Assembly: GCA_947489445.1 (NCBI GenBank)
Contig: CANLDN010000013.1
Location: 1 to 64,000, forward strand
Length of the DNA stretch: 64,000 bases
Source of the DNA: an uncultured Paracoccaceae bacterium
GTDB taxonomy: Bacteria > Pseudomonadota > Alphaproteobacteria > Rhodobacterales > Rhodobacteraceae
Reading direction: 5' to 3'
The position numbers and the translations under genes were made by a program. The notes beneath the pieces are model-generated. The model was not told the DNA's origin, ran no database searches, and saw only the letters and a program-made list of their open reading frames with translations. Shown piece by piece: positions 7,991-16,015 of the stretch. How positions within the stretch are numbered: position 1 is the first letter of the stretch; each line of letters begins with the position of its first letter.

Positions 7991-8407
7991 ATGATCGCAT
8001 TGAACACGCAACTCGCTCTGGCAAATGAACTTTCGCTTCTGGCCGAAAAGCGCCGCGCGAACCAGATTGGACAGTGGGAATTTGAGGAGAGCAAACGTAC
8101 GCTTCTCAAACTGCCGCGTTCTCGTATGCCCGCCGTCATAAGAAACCTGTTGGCCTGTCTTATTGTCAATCTTGTGCTTCTGGCGCTGGCTGTTGCCTTC
8201 CCAACATATGCAAAAATGGTAGCGGTAGCCCTACTCATCGTCTTTGTCTATCTGCTGCTGGCGGGTGGGCATTTGCTATCGAAGGTGGCCACAGCAGGCA
8301 GGCGCGGCGGCGGCTCTTCGCGGGCGGTCGACTGGGATCACGGTATGCGACGCGTCGCTGGTACCGGTTGGTCCACTCTTGGCATTTTCAAGAACCGCAA
8401 GGACTAG
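7991..8407 (+). CDS. Small membrane protein with SHOCT-like N-terminus
   Basis: 138 residues. Residues ~10-40 (LANELSLLAEKRRANQIGQ then WEFEESKRTLL) follow the short amphipathic pattern of SHOCT domains: a length-sensing helix, a turn at a Gly and a second helix. Two hydrophobic segments follow (about 47-68 and 72-92), then a basic, Gly-rich tail. It is separated by 3 nt from the next gene, which carries the same type of N-terminus, so the two are probably co-expressed and may have arisen by duplication. Function is unknown. It lies in the rplP-rplO cargo region. Confidence 0.6.
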   Translation: MIALNTQLALANELSLLAEKRRANQIGQWEFEESKRTLLKLPRSRMPAVIRNLLACLIVNLVLLALAVAFPTYAKMVAVALLIVFVYLLLAGGHLLSKVATAGRRGGGSSRAVDWDHGMRRVAGTGWSTLGIFKNRKD

Positions 8408-8410
8408 ACC

Positions 8411-8626
8411 ATGGAGCAAGACCATGATGTGACGCGAGAAGTGGCAAAGCTGCGGTTTATGCGAGATAGTGGGGACCTTTCCGAACGTGAATACCTGCGG
8501 GCTGGTGCCCTTCTGTTTGGCGAGCAAGACACTCCACTCCGCACGATTGTGGGGGCAGTGCTGCTTATCGTGTTGAACCTTTTGGTCTTGGCGGGGAGCG
8601 TAAGCATCGCCATCAACGCAACCTAG
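8411..8626 (+). CDS. Small membrane protein with SHOCT-like N-terminus
   Basis: 71 residues. The N-terminal half (REVAKLRFMRDSGDLSEREY and following) is SHOCT-like; the C-terminal half is one hydrophobic helix (about residues 46-67). ATG 8411 has AAGGA upstream. It begins 3 nt after the preceding 138-residue protein, which has the same architecture plus an extra membrane segment. Probably a paired membrane protein of unknown role. Confidence 0.6.
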   Translation: MEQDHDVTREVAKLRFMRDSGDLSEREYLRAGALLFGEQDTPLRTIVGAVLLIVLNLLVLAGSVSIAINAT

Positions 8627-8942
8627 AAATGAACGATCAACACGTTACCTAATAACAGCGTGGCGTCGCCGTTCTTGCTTGCTGAATACCTCGACGTTTC
8701 CAGAAGCGGTCATTCAGAACCAGAAATTCGACGACCGCTTCGTCCGCATAGCGGACCATTCCATGCCTTCTTAACAATTGTCGCGCACGCTCCACTAACC
8801 GACTAAATCCCCCTCAAGGCGTCCGACGGTTTGTCAACACATCGATGGCTAGCGCTCTCATCGTGGCGATTGCATTTTCTCATACCTGATTGCTGATCCA
8901 ACTGTTAAGCTAACGTTATTCAACAGGCGAAAGCACCCCAAA
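8627..8942. other. Intergenic stretch with an inverted repeat, no gene seen
   Basis: 316 nt without a convincing reading frame on either strand. It holds an inverted repeat GAAGCGGTC (8703-8711) with GACCGCTTC (8733-8741), followed by a second short palindrome around GTCCGCATAGCGGAC (8742-8756). This may be a remnant of a dispersed element; it should also contain the promoter of the 58-residue gene at 8943. Confidence 0.4.
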
Positions 8943-9119
8943 ATGAAACATGTCCCCAAACCCACCACAGACGATGACCTCATCAAGCAGTTCCTCGATA
9001 ACGGCGGCAAGGTCAGCAAAGGCAAGACAAAGCCGATGCCGGATGAACTGGGCCTGAGCAACAACGTCTGGGGCAACAAGCTGACCCGCGAAGAAAAAGC
9101 CGCCAAGAAGGCAAAGTAG
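8943..9119 (+). CDS. Conserved-looking 58-residue basic protein
   Basis: 58 residues from ATG 8943 to TAG 9117-9119. It is strongly charged, with TTDDDLIKQFLDNGGKVSKG, a PMPDELGLS centre and a Lys/Ala-rich C-terminus (TREEKAAKKAK). No signal or membrane segment. The clean codon pattern and charge suggest a real small cytosolic, perhaps nucleic-acid-binding, protein; I do not recognise a named family. It lies between the SHOCT-like pair and the 3' end of the bhc cluster. Confidence 0.65.
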   Translation: MKHVPKPTTDDDLIKQFLDNGGKVSKGKTKPMPDELGLSNNVWGNKLTREEKAAKKAK

Positions 9120-9335
9120 CTCTCAGCCACAGCTGCAGTTGAACGACACCGAGGCCCGCTCACCATCGGCCATATTCGTTGGCACTTAGTCCAGCGCCTT
9201 TTTGGTCCGCGCCGGTGTGACCACTATCATCACAGAACACGGCCCTTCAAACCTGATCAAATTCGTCCAGTTATGCATCGCAACAGAAGTCGTCCCGCTG
9301 ACCACAGGATACGGATGGATATGGCTGGTGCGAAT

Positions 9336-9355
9336 GCCTCCACTCAAACGGAGGC
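9336..9355 (-). terminator. Hairpin downstream of bhcD
   Basis: GCCTCC (9336-9341) and GGAGGC (9350-9355) around an 8-nt loop, ~20 nt past the bhcD stop. Read on the minus strand there is no clear T run, so it is a weak terminator candidate for the bhcABCD operon. Confidence 0.35.
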
Positions 9356-9376
9356 TCTTCCGCGAAAGCTGCCTAT

Positions 9377-10342
9377 CTAGAAGTCGACCTCAACCGCGAC
9401 ACCCTTTTCAATCGCCAGATCAACGATTGACGATGCAACCGCAAGATCCTGCAGACCGACGCCTGTCCCGTCAAACAGCGTGATTTCATCATCACTGCTG
9501 CGCCCCGCATGTGTGCCGTTGATCACCGCACCGATTTCATTGATATTGCTCTGCTTGATCAATCCATCTGCGATGGCATGTTGCGCTTCGCCGATTGTGA
9601 CAGACTGCGCGACCTCATCCGTGAAAACGGTTGCGCGGGCCAGCAGTGTCGCCTCGACCTCTTGCTTGCCCTTCGTGTCGGTCCCCATGCAGGCTATATG
9701 CGTGCCAGGGGTCACATGCGCATCCATCAATGAGGGGGCAAAGGCAGACGTAATAGAGATAATCACATCCGCATTGGCGCCCATTTGTTCAAGGCTCACG
9801 GCTTCAAACGGTAGGCCCAGTTCTTCTGCCACCTCAGCTAAACGCGGCAGCATCTCTGGGTGATAGTTCCAGCCAATGATCTTTTCGAAATCGCGCTGTT
9901 CGACCGCAGCCCGCAGTTGAAATGCCGATTGATGCCCTGCCCCGATCATGCCCAGAATCTTGGCGTCTTTTCGCGCCAAATGGTTGATCGAAACCGAAGA
10001 CGCCGCAGCGGTCCGAAGCGCAGTCAGCAGATTACCCCCGACGATCGCACGGCATTTCCCTGTGTCCGCATCAAACAAAAACACCGTGGACTGGTGATTT
10101 GTCAGCCCCTTCTTTTCGTTTCCCGGCCAGTAACCGCCAGATTTCAGACCCAACGCCAAACCGTCACGATCAAAGCCGGATTTGAAACCATAGAGTGCGT
10201 CTGCATGCCCAATAGCCTCGCGGATGACGGGGAAATTATAGGCGGCGCCTTTGGACATGGACGCAAACACCTGTTCAATAGCGTCATAAGCATCGGCGCG
10301 GGTGACCAAGCCTGCAATCTCTTTTTCGGGTACGATGATCAT
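9377..10342 (-). CDS. bhcD: Iminosuccinate reductase (beta-hydroxyaspartate cycle)
   Basis: 321 residues from ATG 10342, preceded on the minus strand by AAGGAAT; a longer upstream frame is not needed. It belongs to the ornithine cyclodeaminase/mu-crystallin fold: LKSGGYWPGNEKKGL near residues 68-82 supplies the substrate-binding Lys region, and the nucleotide-binding Gly motif GMIGAGHQS lies near 130. In the beta-hydroxyaspartate cycle BhcD reduces iminosuccinate to aspartate with NADH, regenerating the amino donor. It is the last gene of the minus-strand bhcABCD operon, ~90 nt after bhcC. Alone the family would be ambiguous (ornithine cyclodeaminase, alanine dehydrogenase); the neighbours decide. 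Confidence 0.9.
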   Translation of the reverse strand: MIIVPEKEIAGLVTRADAYDAIEQVFASMSKGAAYNFPVIREAIGHADALYGFKSGFDRDGLALGLKSGGYWPGNEKKGLTNHQSTVFLFDADTGKCRAIVGGNLLTALRTAAASSVSINHLARKDAKILGMIGAGHQSAFQLRAAVEQRDFEKIIGWNYHPEMLPRLAEVAEELGLPFEAVSLEQMGANADVIISITSAFAPSLMDAHVTPGTHIACMGTDTKGKQEVEATLLARATVFTDEVAQSVTIGEAQHAIADGLIKQSNINEIGAVINGTHAGRSSDDEITLFDGTGVGLQDLAVASSIVDLAIEKGVAVEVDF

Positions 10343-10430
10343 CTGGTATTCCTTGCAACATGGGCCGATCCAGCAGGACCGACCCTTTGTCTTTCTATGT
10401 CCATTCAAACTTCTTCCGGAGGGTCCGTTC

Positions 10431-11594
10431 TCAATACGCTTTCCCGCGCGCCGATACCGGCCACAGCGTTTCAACCTTCCCGTTCCGCACGCCCACATAC
10501 CAATCATGCACGTTGCAGGTCGGGTCGCAGTGACCAGGCACAAGCTTGAGCTTGTCATTGACCTTCAACACACCGTCAGGGTCTGCAACCACGCCATGCT
10601 CGTCTGAGCATTTGACGTATTCCACGTCCGTGCGCCCATAAATCGTGGGCAGACCACTATCAACCGACTGCGCCTTCAGCCCTGCATCCACGATGGCCTT
10701 GTCTGCCTTTGCGTGGCTCATGACAGATGTCAGGATGAACAGCGCGTTTTCCCATTCGCCTTGGTCGATGCGGTTGCCATCCTTGTCGAGGATGCGACCA
10801 TAATCGGCGTCCATGAAAGCATAGGATCCGCACTGGAGCTCGTTAAACACACCAGAGGCGCTTTCGAAATAGTAGGACCCTGTGCCGCCGCCGCCAACAA
10901 TGTCGGATTCAATCCCTTCGGCCTTCAGCAATTCCAATGTCTCAGCAACTTGATTGATCGCGATCTGGGTTTTGCCCTCACGTTCCACATATGAATCGAG
11001 ATGCTGCATCGCGCCCTGATAGGCTTGGATACCCGCATATTTCAAACCGGGCGCGGCATCGATGGCTTTCGCCAGCTCGACAACGGGCTGGCCGTATTGC
11101 ACACCGCACCGGCCTGCGCCTACGTCAATTTCGACAAGACATTCGATCTGTGTGCCATGCCGTTGTGCGGCGGCTGACAGGTCGGCGACATTGTCGATAT
11201 CGTCGACACAGCAGATCGCGCGCGCGCCCAGCTTTGGAATGCGCGCCAGCCGGTCAATTTTCTGCGGGTCACGTACCTGGTTGGAAACGAGGACGTCCTT
11301 GATCCCGCCACGGGCAAAGACTTCGGCCTCGCTCACCTTTTGGCAACACACCCCAACCGATCCGCCCAGCTTTTCCTGCAGCAGGGCCACATCCACAGAT
11401 TTGTGCATTTTGCCATGCACCCGGTGGCGCATGCCGTGGGATTTGGCGAAGTCGCCCATTTTCTTGATGTTACGTTCCAACGCATCCAGATCCAGCACCA
11501 AGCACGGCGTTTGGATGTCCGCTTCGTCCATGCCCGGCAGGGCGGGAACGTCATAGCCAACTTCGAGGTTTTTCAGATTGCTCATATCATTCAT
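10431..11594 (-). CDS. bhcC: beta-Hydroxyaspartate aldolase
   Basis: 387 residues, the size of D-threonine-aldolase-type enzymes (alanine-racemase-like barrel plus C-terminal beta domain). RVHGKMHKS near residues 58-66 contains the PLP Lys; GGGGTGSYYFES binds PLP phosphate; GHCDPTCNVHDWYVG near the C-terminus holds the divalent-metal His and Asp. In the cycle it condenses glyoxylate and glycine to erythro-beta-hydroxyaspartate. ATG 11594 has GGGAGAA upstream and lies 12 nt after bhcB, fitting one operon. Confidence 0.92.
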   Translation of the reverse strand: MNDMSNLKNLEVGYDVPALPGMDEADIQTPCLVLDLDALERNIKKMGDFAKSHGMRHRVHGKMHKSVDVALLQEKLGGSVGVCCQKVSEAEVFARGGIKDVLVSNQVRDPQKIDRLARIPKLGARAICCVDDIDNVADLSAAAQRHGTQIECLVEIDVGAGRCGVQYGQPVVELAKAIDAAPGLKYAGIQAYQGAMQHLDSYVEREGKTQIAINQVAETLELLKAEGIESDIVGGGGTGSYYFESASGVFNELQCGSYAFMDADYGRILDKDGNRIDQGEWENALFILTSVMSHAKADKAIVDAGLKAQSVDSGLPTIYGRTDVEYVKCSDEHGVVADPDGVLKVNDKLKLVPGHCDPTCNVHDWYVGVRNGKVETLWPVSARGKAY

Positions 11595-11606
11595 GGTTTT
11601 TCTCCC

Positions 11607-12578
11607 TTAACCCTGCATCCAGGGCAATTTGTCTAGATCGACATTGCCGCCGGTGATCACGACACCGACGCGCTTGCCTGCAAAAAAGTCGCGGTTTTTG
11701 ATGATGGTCGCCAGCGGCACCGCGCAGCTGGGCTCCATCACGATCTTCATGCGCTGCCAGGTCAGTTTCATAGCGTCGATGATTTCCTGTTCGCTTGCTG
11801 TGAAGATATCGGACACATGGTTGCTGACAAAATGCCATGTCAGCTCTTTCAGTGGCACTTTCAGACCATCGGCGATTGTTACCGGGGCATCATCGGCGAT
11901 GATGTGCCCCGCCTTGAAGCTGCGATAGGCATCGTCAGCCTGCTCGGGTTCCGAGGCAATGATCTGTACTTCTGGCGCGATGTTCGACAGGGTCAGACAT
12001 GTGCCCGAAATCATGCCGCCACCGCCGATGGGGGCCACGACCATGTCCAACCCATCGGTTTGTTCCATCAGTTCTCGGCTGCAAGTGCCCTGACCCGCGA
12101 TAACCCGTGGGTCATTATAAGGGTGGACGAAATCCCCTCCTGTTTCAGCCTGCACACCAGCAAAGACTGCCTCGCGGGAGCTTGTGGAAGGCTCGCATTC
12201 CGTGATGATACCGCCATAACCCTTTACCGCATCTTTCTTCGCCTGCGGCGCGGTGCGCGGCATGACGACGTTGCAAGGTATGCCCCTGCGGCCTGCTGCA
12301 TAGGACAGCGATAACGCGTGGTTGCCTGATGAATGAGTGCATACACCCCTCTTGGCGGCTTCATCCGACAAACCAAACACGGCGTTAGATGCCCCGCGCA
12401 CCTTGAACGCGCCGGCCTTCTGAAAGTTCTCACATTTGAAGAAGAGCTCTGCGCCAGTCAGGTCGTTCAGATAGCTGGATGTCAGAACCGGCGTCCGGTG
12501 AATGTAAGGTGTGATGCGTTCGTGGGCCGCGATTACATCGTCATAGGTCGGGATATACATATCTAGGTCTTTCATCAT
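11607..12578 (-). CDS. bhcB: beta-Hydroxyaspartate dehydratase
   Basis: 323 residues from ATG 12578, which overlaps the bhcA stop as ATGA; the adjacent ATG at 12575 is an equal alternative. It is a fold-type-II PLP enzyme of the serine/threonine dehydratase family: the PLP Lys lies in KAGAFKVRGA, the SSGNHALSLS motif follows, and the Gly-rich phosphate loop is GGGGMISG. In the cycle it deaminates beta-hydroxyaspartate to iminosuccinate. Context between bhcA and bhcC distinguishes it from threonine dehydratase or serine racemase. Confidence 0.9.
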   Translation of the reverse strand: MMKDLDMYIPTYDDVIAAHERITPYIHRTPVLTSSYLNDLTGAELFFKCENFQKAGAFKVRGASNAVFGLSDEAAKRGVCTHSSGNHALSLSYAAGRRGIPCNVVMPRTAPQAKKDAVKGYGGIITECEPSTSSREAVFAGVQAETGGDFVHPYNDPRVIAGQGTCSRELMEQTDGLDMVVAPIGGGGMISGTCLTLSNIAPEVQIIASEPEQADDAYRSFKAGHIIADDAPVTIADGLKVPLKELTWHFVSNHVSDIFTASEQEIIDAMKLTWQRMKIVMEPSCAVPLATIIKNRDFFAGKRVGVVITGGNVDLDKLPWMQG

Positions 12579-13765
12579 GCCGCATCCCGCAATGCCTGCC
12601 CGGCGCTGCCACGATAGTATTCCTGTGCTGCCGCCACCCCAGAGCCGAGTTTGATATCCATGCCAAGGTCGACCATGCACATCTCTGCTGTGGCTATGCC
12701 GGACAGGGCCATGACGTCAGTCATGCTACCCAGATGGCCGATACGGAACACCTTGCCCGCGACTTCGCCCAAACCTACACCAAAGGCGACGCCATATTTC
12801 TCGGCCGCATGGGTGACGATATCGGTTGCGTTAAACCCTTCGGGCGTCAGGATCGCGCTAACTGTATCAGACTGCAAATCTGGTGTCGCGGCGCACAGGT
12901 TCAGGCCCCACGCGTCCACCGCCGCCCTGACCCCGGATGCGATCCGGTTGTGACGGGCAAATACATTTTCAAGCCCCTCTTTCAACAACGTCTCGGTCGC
13001 CAGCAAAAGGCCATTCATAAGGCCGACAGCCGGAGTGTAGGGATAAGCATTCGCGGCATATCCTTTGGTCATGTCGTTGATATCAAAGAACGTCCGAGGC
13101 AGGCGAGCGTTCCGGTTGGCATCGAGCGCTTTTTGGCTAAAGCCCAGAATGGCCAAACCCGCAGGCAGCATGAAACCTTTCTGCGACCCGGTCACCGCGA
13201 CATCCACGCCCCACGCATCAAACTGAAAATCCATCGACGCGATGGAGCTGACGCCGTCAACAAACAGCAAAGCCGGATGGTTGGCTGCATTGATCGCGGC
13301 GCGCACAGCGGCAATATCAGATTTCACACCCGTGGCCGTTTCGTTGTGTGTCGCAAGGACCGCTTTGATCTTGTGATCCTTGTCCGCCTTCAACATTTCG
13401 GCGTAACGATCAGCGGGGATGCCATGACCCCATGGTGTTTCTACGATTTCGACCTGCAGTTTATGGCGTTGACACATGTCGATCCAGCGATGACTGAACA
13501 TACCGTTGCGGGCCGCCAATACGGTATCACCAGCCGATAATGTGTTGGTCAGCGCCGTTTCCCAGCCACCTGTGCCGGTGGACGGAAAGATGAAAATCTC
13601 TGCCGTGTCGGATTTTAATACTTCCTGCACACCAGCGCGGGCGGGGTGCAATATCTGGCCAAACAGTGGCGACCGATGGTCAATTGTTGGCATATCGCAG
13701 GCCTTGCGGATCGCTTCGGGCATGTTGGTGGGGCCGGGAATAAAGACGGGGTTCTGAAAACTCAT
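12575..13765 (-). CDS. bhcA: Aspartate-glyoxylate aminotransferase
   Basis: 396 residues from ATG 13765, 8 nt after GGAGGA; an in-frame ATG 15 nt upstream is less well placed. It is a class V PLP aminotransferase of the serine-glyoxylate type: FIPGPTNMPEAIR at the start, FPSTGTGGWETA, and the PLP Lys in TGSQKGFMLPAG. In the cycle it converts glyoxylate plus aspartate to glycine plus oxaloacetate. It is the first gene of the operon, divergent from bhcR, with a shared palindrome-rich control region. Serine-glyoxylate aminotransferase is the alternative, made unlikely by the complete cluster. Confidence 0.9.
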   Translation of the reverse strand: MSFQNPVFIPGPTNMPEAIRKACDMPTIDHRSPLFGQILHPARAGVQEVLKSDTAEIFIFPSTGTGGWETALTNTLSAGDTVLAARNGMFSHRWIDMCQRHKLQVEIVETPWGHGIPADRYAEMLKADKDHKIKAVLATHNETATGVKSDIAAVRAAINAANHPALLFVDGVSSIASMDFQFDAWGVDVAVTGSQKGFMLPAGLAILGFSQKALDANRNARLPRTFFDINDMTKGYAANAYPYTPAVGLMNGLLLATETLLKEGLENVFARHNRIASGVRAAVDAWGLNLCAATPDLQSDTVSAILTPEGFNATDIVTHAAEKYGVAFGVGLGEVAGKVFRIGHLGSMTDVMALSGIATAEMCMVDLGMDIKLGSGVAAAQEYYRGSAGQALRDAA

Positions 13766-13827
13766 GAGCCTATCCTCCATTAGGTTAAGTGTGTTTTGTC
13801 AGATGTGCAGTGGCCAATCCATTTTTT

Positions 13828-13912
13828 TGAAAATATTTTTCAGAAATCGTTGGAACTGAAAAATCGTTATCTTTCAGTATGTTATATTTTTCATATTGTG
13901 AAAAACGATTTC
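13828..13912. promoter_or_regulatory. bhcR/bhcA divergent operator region
   Basis: AT-rich palindromes fill the space between the divergent genes: TGAAAATATTTTTCA (13828-13842); TTTTTCA-5-TGAAAAA (13887-13905); and GAAATCGTT (13843-13851) mirrored by AACGATTTC (13904-13912), the latter ending at the bhcR start. A further TGAAAAATCGTT lies between them. The TGAAAAA half-sites are typical of what an IclR dimer or tetramer could bind. BhcR of this cluster is known to respond to glyoxylate; the exact operator is my inference. Confidence 0.65.
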
Positions 13913-14770
13913 ATGACCGAAGCTGTGCACATGGAAAATGATGTCAAAAGAGGGCGCGGTCGCCCAAAGGCGTGGGACGACAAGGCGTCGCAAAACACCA
14001 TAAAGTCATTGGATCGTGCGTTAGAGGTGCTGGTTCAACTGGGCGAAATGCAAGGCGGCACACTGTCTGAAATCGCTGGTGCGCTCGATCAATCCCCTGC
14101 CACAGTCTACCGGGTCCTGACCACGTTCCAGGGACGCGGTTTTGCTGATTTCGACGAGCAGTCACAGGTCTGGAACATCGGCGCGGCCGCATTCCTGACC
14201 GGCTCACAGTTCCTGCGCCGTACGTCACTGGTCGAACGGGCGCGACCCATCATGCGCGACTTGATGGAGGCAACCGGTGAAACCGCAAACCTCGGCATCG
14301 AACGAGATGGGCAGGTTCTGTTTCTTGGTCAAGTCGAAACACACGCGACGATCCGAGCGTTCTTTCCTCCTGGCACAGCCTCGGCCATGCATGCCTCGGG
14401 CATTGGCAAGGCCCTGTTGTGTCGGATGGATGACAAACGCCAACGCGAAGTGCTCGCGGCGAGCAAACTGGAAAGGTTCACGCCCCATACCCTGACCGAT
14501 CCCGAAGACATGATTGCTGATCTGAATGCCGCCAAGGCCCGCGGATACGCAATTGACGGGGAAGAACGGAACCTTGGTATGCGCTGTATCGCAGCCCCAG
14601 TCTATAACGTGTTCGGAGAGGCCGTCGCCGGAATATCAGTATCTGGGCCGACCACCCGTATTACAACAGGCCGTATTGCGGAGCTGGCGGAACCGGTGAT
14701 GGATGCGGCCCGCAACCTGACCAAGGCGATTGGCGGCAATGATCGCCCGGTGGTCTCTACCCAAACCTGA
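13913..14770 (+). CDS. bhcR: IclR-family regulator of the beta-hydroxyaspartate cycle
   Basis: 285 residues from ATG 13913; ATG 13931 is an alternative, and the in-frame region upstream to 13796 is the operator and is rejected. A basic RGRGRPKAWD segment precedes the winged-helix domain (IKSLDRALEVLVQLG, then TLSEIAGALDQSPATVYRVL recognition helix). The C-terminal IclR effector domain (residues ~110-270) includes ASGIGKALL and RCIAAPVYN motifs. It is divergent from bhcABCD, the known arrangement, and would control the operon through the palindromes in between. Confidence 0.92.
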   Translation: MTEAVHMENDVKRGRGRPKAWDDKASQNTIKSLDRALEVLVQLGEMQGGTLSEIAGALDQSPATVYRVLTTFQGRGFADFDEQSQVWNIGAAAFLTGSQFLRRTSLVERARPIMRDLMEATGETANLGIERDGQVLFLGQVETHATIRAFFPPGTASAMHASGIGKALLCRMDDKRQREVLAASKLERFTPHTLTDPEDMIADLNAAKARGYAIDGEERNLGMRCIAAPVYNVFGEAVAGISVSGPTTRITTGRIAELAEPVMDAARNLTKAIGGNDRPVVSTQT

Positions 14771-14820
14771 GCGAAGCAACATATCCTAACCCGTCGAAGT
14801 AGGTCTTCTGGCCGGATGCA

Positions 14821-15099
14821 TCACATCGGGCGTGAGGACTTTATTGGGCTGTCCGCATATTCCGGATCATCAGTGATCGCACCATGCTCATCCGGATCAC
14901 GAGGCAATGGCGGCGTTGTCAGGCGCGCCCAAAGCAGCCGCGCTAAAAACTGCAATAAGATCACGGCCATCATGAACGCAGCAAAAGCTGCCAGCAAAGA
15001 CCATATACTGATCGACACACAGGCATCGCCAGCACCAAAGATCAAGGCATACAGGATACTGACAGTTTCGGTACAGTTACCCGGAAAGACGCTGTTCAT
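14821..15099 (-). CDS. Small membrane protein, unknown
   Basis: 92 residues from ATG 15099. One or two hydrophobic segments span about residues 12-58, with Cys near the first loop, followed by a Pro/Asp-rich cytoplasmic-type tail (PLPRDPDEHG, DDPEYADSP). No family recognised. It converges on bhcR and is divergent from the small ORF at 15154. Coding is plausible from the composition switch, but not certain. Confidence 0.5.
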   Translation of the reverse strand: MNSVFPGNCTETVSILYALIFGAGDACVSISIWSLLAAFAAFMMAVILLQFLARLLWARLTTPPLPRDPDEHGAITDDPEYADSPIKSSRPM

Positions 15100-15153
15100 T
15101 TTCAAATATTCCCAACAGTATCACTAGGTGCGACTATAGCGGTATCTTTTCAT

Positions 15154-15378
15154 ATGAACAGGTTTGCCGTGCTCGGACGCGCCAAAACGAACGCCTATAA
15201 AGAGCGCGCAACCCTATTGCTTTATCAATTACATTGCGCAACCGTGACCAGTCCGACCCAACGTCGCGCGTTCTGGTACAAGCTGTTGCGCTTCAACATC
15301 GTCTATCGCCTTCTTGACCTACTGATACGCCCCGTCTATACGCCGCTGGTCGGTCAGCATATGCCCCGACTCAGATGA
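15154..15378 (+). CDS. Small basic protein, hypothetical
   Basis: 74 residues, rich in Arg, Tyr and Leu (RAFWYKLLRFNIVYRLLDLL). No Shine-Dalgarno is obvious before ATG 15154 and no family is recognised. A well-formed promoter for rplO lies inside its 3' end (15314-15342). It may be a real small gene next to rplO or a fortuitous frame. Confidence 0.35.
   Translation: MNRFAVLGRAKTNAYKERATLLLYQLHCATVTSPTQRRAFWYKLLRFNIVYRLLDLLIRPVYTPLVGQHMPRLR
15314..15342 (+). promoter_or_regulatory. Sigma70-like promoter for rplO-secY-adk
   Basis: TTGACC (15314-15319), 17 nt, TATACG (15337-15342). The -10 is identical to that before rplB and the spacer length equals those before rpsJ and rplB. It restarts ribosomal transcription after the 7.8-kb cargo region. 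Confidence 0.6.
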
Positions 15379-15437
15379 AACGCCGTGTTTGGCCGCTCCC
15401 GTCGCTGGGGGCCAATTCCGGCAAAAGGAGAAGCGAC

Positions 15438-15911
15438 ATGAAACTGAACGAACTTTCCGACAATCCGGGCGCAACACAGCGCAAGAAGCGTATTGGCCGT
15501 GGTCCGGGTTCCGGCATGGGTAAGACCGGTGGCCGTGGTATCAAAGGTCAGAAATCCCGCTCCGGTGTAGCGATTAAGGGCTATGAGGGCGGCCAGATGC
15601 CTTTGTATCAACGTCTGCCAAAGCGTGGCTTTAACAAGCCGAACCGCAAGGCATTTGCTGTGATCAACCTTGGTCTGATCCAGAAATTCATCGACGAAGG
15701 CAAAATTGACGCCAAAGCCGACATCACCGAAGATGCGCTGATCGCATCCGGTCTGGTGCGCCGCAAAAAGGACGGCATTCGCGTGCTGGCCAAGGGCGAT
15801 TTCAAAGCCAAAGCCAAGATCACCGTTACTGGCGCATCAAAAGGTGCCGTTGAGGCGGTTGAGAAAGCTGGCGGTTCACTGACTGTCACAACCCCGGCAG
15901 CGGCTGAGTAA
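15438..15911 (+). CDS. rplO: 50S ribosomal protein L15
   Basis: 157 residues from ATG 15438, after AAAAGGAGAAG; an in-frame extension from 15375 is rejected. MKLNELSDNPGATQRKKRIGRG and the Gly-rich GSGMGKTGGRGIKGQKSR stretch are diagnostic of L15, which threads through 23S rRNA. Normally rpmD (L30) and rpsE (S5) precede it in the spc operon; here they do not. secY follows after 104 nt. Confidence 0.97.
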   Translation: MKLNELSDNPGATQRKKRIGRGPGSGMGKTGGRGIKGQKSRSGVAIKGYEGGQMPLYQRLPKRGFNKPNRKAFAVINLGLIQKFIDEGKIDAKADITEDALIASGLVRRKKDGIRVLAKGDFKAKAKITVTGASKGAVEAVEKAGGSLTVTTPAAAE

Positions 15912-15961
15912 TACCTTGTGGGTGGCCGTATGGTCGCCTACATAACTCCTCAAGTTTTCCC

Positions 15962-15997
15962 AAACGCCGCTATCGGGGAACCGATCAGCGGCGTTTC
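15962..15997 (+). terminator. Hairpin between rplO and secY
   Basis: AAACGCCGCTATCGG and CCGATCAGCGGCGTTT pair with one bulge around a 4-nt loop, followed only by CTTA. Its place inside the rplO-secY gap suggests partial termination or attenuation that lowers secY relative to ribosomal genes. Confidence 0.5.
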
Positions 15998-16015
15998 TTA
16001 TGAAAAGAGACCCAT

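Noticed and set aside
9202..9483. 93-codon frame running into the bhcD 3' end
   Set aside because: It overlaps the opposite-strand bhcD gene and has no coding features of its own.
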